A program made the position numbers and the translations under genes. Under the pieces are notes generated by a model. The model had not been told where the DNA came from, made no database searches, and saw only the letters and a list, made by a program, of their open reading frames with translations. A stretch of DNA of 24,452 bases from Betaproteobacteria bacterium (GTDB lineage: Bacteria > Pseudomonadota > Gammaproteobacteria > Burkholderiales > Casimicrobiaceae). Where the stretch lies: assembly GCA_016704895.1 (NCBI GenBank), contig JADIZG010000025.1, positions 1-24,452 on the forward strand. Direction: 5' to 3'. Shown here one piece after another: positions 18,689 through 24,452 of the stretch (position 1 is its first letter; every line of letters begins with the position of its first letter).

Positions 18689-18833
18689 CTGCGGGCGCGC
18701 GGCGGGCGGGCCGCCGCCGCGCGCCACCGCGGGGGGCGCGGCTGGCCGGGCCCTTGGTCGCCGGGAGCAGGGGAGTCCTGCGACGCTCCCGTAGAATGCC
18801 GCGCACCGTCAAAGCGCAGCGCATCTAGCGACC
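18689..18833 (+). promoter_or_regulatory. Leader of the esterase gene: inverted repeat and possible -10
   Basis: The first part after the G run is extremely GC-rich, low-complexity sequence of doubtful origin. Further on, CGGGAGC (18762-18768) and GCTCCCG (18785-18791) form a perfect 7-bp inverted repeat. It is immediately followed by TAGAAT (18792-18797), a good -10 hexamer 36 bases before the esterase ATG. No -35 at normal spacing is seen. Confidence 0.3.
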
Positions 18834-19523
18834 ATGACCGACACGCCGCTCCTCCCTTCCATCACGGTCGACACCGGACGCGATCCCGACGCGTCGGTCA
18901 TCTGGATGCACGGCCTCGGCGACACCGGCCACGGCTGGTCGCAGGTCGTGCCCGAGCTCGGGCTCCCGCCGACGCTTTCGGTGCGCTTCCTGTTCCCGCA
19001 CGCGCCGTCGATGCCGGTGACGATCAACCAGGGCTACGTGATGCCCGCCTGGTACGACATCCGGGCCGCGGACCTCACGTCGCGAGCCGACCTGGCGGGC
19101 GTCGGCGCGTCGCGCAATCGGATCGAGGCGATGGTCGCCGCGGAGCGTGCGCGCGGCGTGGCGGCCTCCCGCATCGTGCTCGCCGGGCTCTCGCAGGGTG
19201 GCGTGATCGCGCTTCACACGGGGTTGCGTCATGCCGAGCGTCTCGCGGGGATCGTCGGCATGTCGACCTATCTCGTCGACCCGGCATCGCTGGCGGCCGA
19301 GGCGTCGGACGCGAACCGGGCGGTGCCGATCCTGCTCGCGCACGGGCTGCGCGATCCGGTGATCCGGTACGAGTGGGCCGAGGCATCGCGCAACGCGCTG
19401 GAGCAGGGCGGCTGGAAGGTCGAGTGGCACGCCTACCCGATGGAGCACGAGGCGAGCCATGCCGAGATCCGCGCGGTCGGTGCGTTCCTGGCGCGGGTGC
19501 TCGCGGCGAAGGCGTCCGGCTGA
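18834..19523 (+). CDS. Carboxylesterase/phospholipase, alpha/beta-hydrolase
   Basis: A 229-residue member of the phospholipase/carboxylesterase family (EstB-like), normal in length and unbroken. The oxyanion-hole segment is WMHGLGDTGHGW (24-35), the nucleophile is S120 in GLSQGG, the acid is D174 in GLRDPVI and the histidine is H205 in YPMEH. It is probably a cytoplasmic esterase for short-chain or acyl-thioester-like substrates. The last codons and the TGA lie inside the first REP palindrome of the downstream array, so the C-terminal AKASG is at least partly repeat-encoded. Confidence 0.95.
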   Translation: MTDTPLLPSITVDTGRDPDASVIWMHGLGDTGHGWSQVVPELGLPPTLSVRFLFPHAPSMPVTINQGYVMPAWYDIRAADLTSRADLAGVGASRNRIEAMVAAERARGVAASRIVLAGLSQGGVIALHTGLRHAERLAGIVGMSTYLVDPASLAAEASDANRAVPILLAHGLRDPVIRYEWAEASRNALEQGGWKVEWHAYPMEHEASHAEIRAVGAFLARVLAAKASG

Positions 19524-19942
19524 AGCCGGACCCACAATACGCCCTTCGTGGGTCGGCCTTCAGGCCGACGGGCTTTGTGGCAACTCGCGGCGAAGGCGTC
19601 GGGCTGAAGCCCGACCCACAGACCGCGCCCTTCGTGGGTCGGCCTTCAGGCCGACGGGGTTTGCTGCATCGAAGGCGAAGGCGTCGGGCTGAAGCCCGAC
19701 CCACAGGCGCGCCCTTCGTGGGTCGGCCTTCAGGCCGACGGATTTCACTGCATCGGGGCGAAGGCGTCGGGCTGAAGCCCGACCCACAGTTCGCCCTTCG
19801 TGGGTCGGCCTCGGGGGGCGGGCGGCCCCCGCGCGGAAGGCGTCGCGCTGAAGCCCGACCCACAGGGGCGCGGGTCGGGCCGTCAGGCCGACGGATTTCC
19901 TGCATCCAGGCACAGGCGTCGCGCCGAAGCCCGAGCTACAGA
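19512..19942. repeat. REP/BIME array between convergent genes
   Basis: About eleven REP units in alternating orientation. Inverted units (GTCGGGC-TGAA-GCCCGAC plus CCAC) start at 19514, 19598, 19683, 19766, 19842 and 19918. Forward units (GTGG plus GTCGGCC-TTCA-GGCCGAC) start at 19548, 19634 and 19718, with decayed ones near 19799 and 19870. The inverted/forward pairs recur every 76-85 bases, a BIME-like arrangement, and degrade toward the right. The hairpins could also act as transcript ends for the two converging genes. The array fills the whole space between the esterase and ribbon-helix-helix stops. Confidence 0.88.
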
Positions 19943-20130
19943 TCCTCGCCCATGTCCTCCGGCTTGTCGGGGAGGGCGCGCTTCGGCACGATCCCGCGCT
20001 CCGCCAGCGCGTCGCGCAGCAGGAACTCGATCTGCGCGTTGACGCTGCGCAGCTCGCCCTGCGCGAGGCGCTCGAGCTCCGCCCAGACCGCGGGGTCCAG
20101 GCGCAGCAGGAACGCCTTGCGCGCGCTCAC
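19936..20130 (-). CDS. Small ribbon-helix-helix (Arc-like) DNA-binding protein
   Basis: 64 residues with the Arc/MetJ layout: a short beta-strand (KAFLLRLDP), helix A (AVWAELERLAQGE), then SVNAQIEFLLRDALAERG as helix B. Arc-family proteins dimerise through the strand, which enters the major groove. The tail is acidic. The GTG start overlaps the stop of the DUF1648 gene (GTGA), so it is the coupled last gene of the SPFH operon. It is the obvious candidate to bind the 11-bp-spaced half-sites at the operon promoter (inference). Its stop codon falls in a decayed REP unit. It could alternatively be an orphan antitoxin, but no toxin gene is adjacent. Confidence 0.85.
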   Translation of the reverse strand: MSARKAFLLRLDPAVWAELERLAQGELRSVNAQIEFLLRDALAERGIVPKRALPDKPEDMGEDL

Positions 20131-20633
20131 CGCCGCGCGCCCTTCGGGACGCGGAATCGCCACGCCGTGGTCACGATGATGGCGACGATCGCGACGACGA
20201 AGGCTCCCGTGACCCACGCCATGACGTCGCCGGCGGCCGCCGGCGTGCGGCGATTGGCCTCGAGCACCTCGACGTGCAGCGCGGCCAGGAGCCCCGCGGA
20301 CAGCAGGGCCATGCCCATGCCCATCTTCTCGAGCCGGGCGAACGTCGCCTCGCGGCGTGCCGGTGCGAGCCAGTAGTCGCGGAACGGAACGTTGACGAGG
20401 TTCGGCCAGCGCCGCGCCAGCCAGCCGGCCGGGAGCCAGACCCCGAACGGCAGCACGAGCGCGAGGATGCCCATCATCCAGGCGTAGGCGTCGCGCGACA
20501 TCCATCCGTTCGCGCGTCCGTCGAACGCGAAATGCGTGGCGACGCGCTCGGGCAGGCCGCCGGACGTGACGACGATGATCGCGGCCGAGCATGCGATCAG
20601 CCCGGCGACCACGAAGGAGAGCGTCCGGTGCAT
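20127..20633 (-). CDS. DUF1648 domain-containing membrane protein
   Basis: 168 residues with about four hydrophobic helices: 1-24, about 52-75, about 103-122 and a C-terminal helix near 140-160. The DUF1648 signature follows the first helix: LPERVATHFAFDGRANGWMS. This domain occurs in SdpI-like and other small membrane proteins. In SdpI it belongs to an immunity protein, but a role here is unknown. It starts 10 bases after the SPFH stop and overlaps the ribbon-helix-helix gene, so the three form one operon. The frame is intact. Confidence 0.88.
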   Translation of the reverse strand: MHRTLSFVVAGLIACSAAIIVVTSGGLPERVATHFAFDGRANGWMSRDAYAWMMGILALVLPFGVWLPAGWLARRWPNLVNVPFRDYWLAPARREATFARLEKMGMGMALLSAGLLAALHVEVLEANRRTPAAAGDVMAWVTGAFVVAIVAIIVTTAWRFRVPKGARR

Positions 20634-20643
20634 CGCCCGCGCC

Positions 20644-21574
20644 TCAACCCGTATAGAGCGTGCCGGCGTTGATGACCGGCTGCACGTCGCTCTCGGCGCA
20701 CAGCACCGTCATCAGGTTCTGCACCATCGCCGCCTTGCGCTCGTCGTCCAGCTCGACGACCTTCTTGGCCGACAGCTCGGCGAGCGCCATCTCGACCATC
20801 GACACGGCGCCGTGCACGATCTTCTGGCGCGCGGCGATGATCGCCTCGGCCTGCTGCCGGCGCAGCATCACCTGCGCGATCTCGGGCGCATAGGCGAGGT
20901 GGGTCAGCCGCGCTTCCTCGACGACGACGCCGGCCTGGTCGAGCCGCGCCTGCAGCTCGCGGACGAGCGCCTGGCCGACGACGTCGCCCGCGCCGAGCAG
21001 CGTCGGCTCGCCCGCACGGCTGCCGGTGTCGTCCTCGTCGTAGGCGAACGCCGAGGCGAGGTGGCGGACGGCCGCCTCGCTCTGCACCTTGACGAAGTTC
21101 TCGTAGTCGTCGACCTCGAAGGCCGCCTTCGCGGTGTCCTCGACGCGCCAGACGACGACCGCGGCGATCTCGATCGGGTTGCCGCGCTTGTCGTTGACCT
21201 TGAGGCGCTCGCCGTTCAGGTTTGCGGGCGCGCAGCGAGAGCTTCCTGCGCGTATAGAACGGGTTGGTCCCCCGCAGTCCCGGCACGCGGCTCGTCCCGC
21301 GGTAGGCGCCGAAGAGCTGCAGGATCGCCGCCTCGTTGGGCTGCAGCGTGTAAAGCCCGGCCAGCACGAGGACGGCGACGAGCACCGTCAGCACGATCAT
21401 CGCGATGCCGGCGAGCGACGGACGTCCGGTGCCGACGAGCGAGACCAGTTGCCAGGCCGCCGCCGCCAGCAGCACCAGGCCGATGGCGAGTATGACGAAG
21501 CCGTTGTAGGTCGGGATCGGCCGCTCGACGTTGGCTGGGCGGTCGGGATTGCGGGGCGAGGCAGTCGGTGACAT
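20644..21574 (-). CDS. SPFH/Band 7 domain membrane protein, one frameshift
   Basis: About 310 residues. Two hydrophobic segments near residues 25-47 and 55-75 lead into an SPFH (stomatin/prohibitin/flotillin) domain that begins YTLQPNEAAILQLFGAY. Read through an extra A in AAA near 21222, it continues LNGERLKVNDKRGNPIEIAA, VVVWRVEDT and VDDYENFVKVQSE. A helical, alanine/glutamate-rich part follows (APEIAQVMLRRQQAEAIIAA), then a conserved end (KAAMVQNLMTVLCAESDVQP). SPFH proteins form membrane-associated oligomers and organise membrane microdomains or modulate proteases. ATG 21574 has AGGAG seven bases upstream. It is the first gene of the SPFH-DUF1648-RHH operon. Confidence 0.92.
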
Positions 21575-21623
21575 CGCGGGCTCCTGATCGTCGATCGCGG
21601 TGCCGACAGGGGGTCGGCAAGCC

Positions 21624-21662
21624 GTATCAAAATGATATCACAAAAATATCATTCGACGTCAA
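21624..21662 (-). promoter_or_regulatory. SPFH operon promoter with three 11-bp-spaced TGATAT operator half-sites
   Basis: On the minus strand, TGATAT (21651-21646), TGATAT (21640-21635) and TGATAC (21629-21624) start exactly 11 bases apart, one helical turn. A promoter is visible in the same place: -35 TTGACG (21662-21657) and -10 TATCAT (21637-21632), with a 19-base spacer. The second half-site overlaps the -10. The operon's ribbon-helix-helix protein is the likely ligand, since Arc-type proteins bind tandem half-sites at such spacing. Autorepression is an inference. Confidence 0.6.
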
Positions 21663-21779
21663 GCGATCGCGCGGGCGCGTTCGACAGACTGCCCTGGCGG
21701 TGTCCCCGCGTTGAGCAATTCATACAATAAAACAACAATTATATCATGATGTTACAAGAGTTACCTCATCTATCACACG
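21663..21779. other. Intergenic tract, strongly AT-rich in its right half
   Basis: From about 21716 to 21779 the DNA is far richer in A+T than anything else in the window. It contains another ATATCA (21741-21746) overlapping the 8-bp palindrome ATCATGAT (21743-21750). A plus-strand promoter-like pair, TTCATA and TATCAT with a 17-base spacer, could drive a short transcript, but no gene follows. No coding sequence is seen. Confidence 0.4.
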
Positions 21780-21809
21780 AAAAAAGACGGGCCCTGCTGA
21801 GGGCCCGTC
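21780..21809 (-). terminator. Rho-independent terminator of the DegQ-like gene
   Basis: On the minus strand a 9-bp stem GACGGGCCC/GGGCCCGTC with a 6-base loop is followed by six T (21785-21780). It lies 27 bases past the DegQ-like stop. Confidence 0.9.
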
Positions 21810-21835
21810 CCGGGGCAACGTCCCCGAACATCCGC

Positions 21836-23300
21836 TCACCCAAGCGGAACCGGTACGAAGATGCGCGCGTCGTCGCGCTGGATCAGCAGGGCGATCGCCT
21901 TGCCGGCCTTGTCGACGATGCCCTTCAGCTGCTCGGTGCTGGTGATCGGCGTGCGGTTCGCCGACACGATCACGTCGCCCGGCCGCACGCCGGCCTTCGC
22001 CGCCGCGCCGCCGACGTCCTCGACGACGAGCCCGCCCGCGAGCTTCGAGGCTTCCTTCTCCTCGGCAGACAGCGGGCGCACGACGACGCCGAGCTTGCCC
22101 CTGACCTGCGTCCGGCCGGTCGGCGTTCGCGACCTTCCCGGTCTCACGCTCGCCGATCGTCGCGGAGAGCTCGACCGGCTTGCCGTCGCGCCACACCTCG
22201 AGTTTCACCGTCGAGCCCGGCTTGACCGACGAGACCATCGGGGGCAGGTCGCCCGAGCGCTTGATCGCCTGGTCGTTGAACTTGACGATCACGTCGCCCG
22301 GCTCGAGGCCGGCCTTCGCGCCGGGGCCGTTCCTCTGCACCGAGCCCACGAGCGCGCCGCCGGGCTGCTTCATGCCGAAGCTCTCGGCGAGCGCCTGGTT
22401 GACCTCCTGGACAGTGACGCCGAGCTTGCCGTGGCTCACCTTGCCGTGCTTGACGATCTGGTCCTTCGCGTCGAGCGCGACGTCGATCGGGATCGCGAAC
22501 GCGAGGCCCTGGAAGCCGCCCGAGCGGCTGAAGATCTGCGAGTTGATGCCGATCACCTCGCCGTCGAGGTTGAAGAGCGGGCCGCCCGAGTTGCCGGGGT
22601 TCACCGCGGCGTCGGTCTGGATGAACGGCACGACCGCGTCGCCGGGGAGCGAGCGCGACTTGGCGCTCACGATGCCCGACGTGACCGTGTGCTCGAGGCC
22701 GTAGGGCGCGCCGATCGCGACGACCCATTCGCCGACGCGCGTCTTCGTCGCACTGCCGGTGCGGACCGCGGGCAGGCCGGTCGCGTCGATCTTCAGCACC
22801 GCGACGTCGGTCGCCTTGTCGCTGCCGAGCACCTTCGCCTTGAATTCGCGCTGGTCGATCAGCTTCACCACGACCTCGTCGGCGCCGTCGACGACGCGCG
22901 TTGGTGAGGATCAGGCCGTTCGCGTCGACGATGAACCCCGAGCCCATGCCGCGCGGGGCCGGAATCGCCGTCGTCGGAGCCGTCGGGCATGCCGCGGAAG
23001 AACGGCGCGAGCTCGGGCGGGAGGCCCCGCGGGGCGCGCGGCCCTCGCGGCCGGCGGTCTTCGCGAGGCCGCGCGACATCGCGACCTCGACGACCGCCGG
23101 GCTCTGCTTCGCGACCAGGTCGGCGAAGTCGGGCAGCGCACGCTGCGGCGGTGCCGCGACGGTGGCGGCAACGGGAACGGCGACCGTCGCGGCGGTTGCC
23201 TCGGGGGCCGCGCCGTGCCGGTCGGCCGCGATCGCGCCGGGCCGAACGCGCCCGCGATCGCGAGGGCGACGGCGCTGCGCTTGAAGACGGACGATTGCAT
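21836..23300 (-). CDS. degQ: Do/DegQ family periplasmic serine endoprotease, several frameshifts
   Basis: A trypsin-like HtrA protease with two PDZ domains that degrades or refolds misfolded envelope proteins. ATG 23300 has AAGGAGAT upstream and begins a signal peptide (MQSSVFKRSAVALAIAGAF). Seen: LPDFADLVAKQSPAVVEV, GMGSGFIVDANGLILTN, the aspartate in KATDVAVLKID, the nucleophile in NPGNSGGPLFN, then PDZ1 (GAKAGLEPGDVIVKFN) and PDZ2 (AAAKAGVRPGDVIVSANRT). Frame changes fall near 23240, 23030, 22965, 22902 and 22110. The one at 22902 looks like a 2-base loss that removes the catalytic His codon (TNAHVV expected, TNAR read). Joined, it is about 485 residues, normal for the family. A terminator follows, and a PmrA-type box lies 68 bases upstream. 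Confidence 0.93.
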
Positions 23301-23368
23301 GGAGATCTCCTTGCGTGGGACGCGGGCGCGGACGTCGGCCCGTACGCCAGCCAAGATAGGCGCGGAGA

Positions 23369-23385
23369 CTTAAGCAGGAATTAAG
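23369..23385 (-). promoter_or_regulatory. PmrA/BasR/QseB-type response-regulator box upstream of the DegQ-like gene
   Basis: On the minus strand it reads CTTAAT-TCCTG-CTTAAG, matching the YTTAAK-N5-YTTAAK consensus exactly. A -10-like TATCTT (23358-23353) lies 10 bases downstream, 52 bases before the ATG. The site is 16/17 identical to that at 7241-7257. Confidence 0.6.
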
Positions 23386-23475
23386 GCGGGAACGGCCCGA
23401 CGGGCCCGACTCCTCCCCGATTGCCACCCCGACCCGCCGTGGCGTAGGTTCGGGGCTCGATCAGGGGACACGTCC

Positions 23476-24450
23476 ATGGACCGCCGCACCGCTGCCATCG
23501 CTCTCGCACTCGCGCCCCTCGCTTCGGCACTGCCGGCGCGCGCAGCCCCGCGCACCGCGCGCGTGGCGCTCGTGCTGGTCGAGCGCGAGAACCCCGACTC
23601 GCCGTTCCTCGCGGCGTTTCGCCGAGGGCATGCGCGACGCCGGCTGGGTCGAGGGCCGCAACCTGACGATCGACATGCATTGGGGCGGAGGCGTAGGCGA
23701 GTCGCTCGACCAGGCGATCGCCGGCGCAGTCGGCGGCCGGCCCGACGTCCTCGTCGCCGGCAGCGGGCTGGTCGTGCGGCCCGTCATCAACGCCGGCGTG
23801 ACGACGCCGGTCGTGTTCGTCTACAGCGGAGACCCGGTCGTGGGCGGCGTGGTCGAAAGCTACGCAGACCCGGGTCAACCGCACCGGCGTCTCGCTGTTC
23901 TCGCTCCAGCTCATGCCCAAGCGGATCGAGTACATGAAGGAGCTGATGCCGGGCATGCAGCGCCTCGCGATCGTCGGCTGGCCGAGGCACGCCGGCGAGC
24001 CCGCTGAGGCTCGATGCGGCCGTGCGCGCCGCCGCGGGCCGCCCGGGCTCCGAGCACGTCATCACCCGATGGGCGACGCCGCCGACGTCGATGGCGCCTG
24101 ACCGCGCAGGGGCTCTTCGCGCGGACGCCGTCCTTCGTTCGCCGACGGGATCACGAGCGGGCTGGCCGACCGGTTCGCCGCGCGTTCGCGGCGCGACCGC
24201 ATCCCGGTGGTGTCCGGCTGGGCGGTCTTCGCCGAGAAGGGCAACCTGACCTACGGTCCGGTGCTAGCGAGAGCCGCGCGCGGCTCGCCGTGTTCGTCGA
24301 CCGGATCCTGAAGGGCGCGAAGGCGCCGACCTCGCGGTCGAGCGGCCGACCGTGCACAGGTAACTGGTGGTCAACCGCCGGGTGGCGAAGGAGCTCGGCA
24401 TCGCGGTTCCGCCGACGCTGCTCGCGCGGGCGGACCGGATCATCGACTGA
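23476..24450 (+). pseudogene. ABC_sub_bind-type ABC transporter substrate-binding protein, frame-broken
   Basis: The ATG opens an exported protein (MDRRTAAIALALAPLASALP then ARAAPRTARVALVL). Pieces in different frames match the ABC_sub_bind layout: MRDAGWVEGRNLTIDMHWGG; AGAVGGRPDVLVAGSG; TTPVVFVYSGDPV; VNRTGVSLFS; MKELMPGMQRLAIVGWP; IPVVSGWAVFAEKGNLTYGP; FVDRILKGAKAP. The expected end, VAKELGIAVPPTLLARADRI followed by ID, reaches the stop at 24448-24450. Frame changes occur near 23620 (extra T), 23868, 23992 (extra G) and several times after 24090. Such proteins are common in Betaproteobacteria, often as orphans with unknown ligand. No permease or ATPase gene is in view. Error or decay cannot be separated from this sequence alone. 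Confidence 0.85.
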
Positions 24451-24452
24451 CG

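Noticed and set aside
19512..19942. CRISPR array
   Set aside because: The repeats are palindromes in alternating orientation with near-identical, decaying intervals instead of unique spacers, and no cas gene is present. They are REP elements.
19936..20130. Antitoxin of a toxin-antitoxin pair
   Set aside because: No toxin gene is adjacent. The gene is coupled to DUF1648 and SPFH genes, and operator-like repeats sit at that operon's promoter.
21746..22225. Plus-strand open frame beginning in the AT-rich tract
   Set aside because: It runs through the DegQ-like terminator hairpin and then antisense to that gene, and shows no family resemblance.

Overview
The window is high-GC DNA (around 70% by eye) from a proteobacterium. 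I infer Betaproteobacteria (Burkholderiales-like). The signs are the fused indolepyruvate:ferredoxin oxidoreductase, a BCAM0308-type zinc protein, a DctPQM TRAP operon, a periplasmic S9A peptidase, a DegQ/Do protease and an ABC_sub_bind-type binding protein. It is ordinary chromosome, densely coded, with no integrase, transposase, phage gene, tRNA, rRNA or CRISPR array. Quality is uneven. Several conserved genes change frame repeatedly, two have lost an internal block, and there is a run of 68 G at 18621-18688. The stretch from about 10.7 to 18.1 kb is clean. I therefore read most breaks as sequence or assembly errors and annotate gene spans across them.

Layout. 1-240: GTGG-headed REP palindromes. 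246-1016 (-): SDR oxidoreductase. 1017-1540: no gene, but an orphan terminator and a degenerate second copy of the 3' end of the downstream helicase gene. 1541-2493 (+): frame-broken secreted DUF5648-type protein. 2546-4977 (-): ligase-associated DExH helicase. 5012-7207 (-): exported prolyl oligopeptidase, possibly co-transcribed with the helicase. 7274-10492 (-): fused indolepyruvate:ferredoxin oxidoreductase lacking its TPP-binding segment. 10737-11258 (-): BCAM0308-type zinc protein. 11378-13471 (+): PEBP/YbhB protein followed by an APH-like/P-loop kinase fusion. 17332 down to 13563 (-): a four-gene unit of isocitrate-lyase-superfamily lyase, DctP, DctQ and DctM, probably for uptake and cleavage of an organic acid. 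17503-18620 (+): DHH phosphoesterase overlapping a Prim-Pol gene that is cut off by the G run. 18834-19523 (+): carboxylesterase. 19512-19942: a large REP array. 21574 down to 19936 (-): SPFH, DUF1648 and ribbon-helix-helix genes. 21836-23300 (-): DegQ-like protease with a terminator. 23476-24450 (+): badly broken ABC_sub_bind protein.

Regulation offers the best leads. Three TGATAT/C half-sites at exactly 11-bp spacing overlap the SPFH operon promoter, and that operon ends in its own ribbon-helix-helix gene, which suggests autoregulation. Two near-identical 17-bp sites (CTTAAY-TCCTG-CTTAAG), matching the PmrA/BasR/QseB box, lie upstream of the two exported protease genes. The DHH/Prim-Pol pair is the most system-like gene pair, but its second gene is truncated by the G run.
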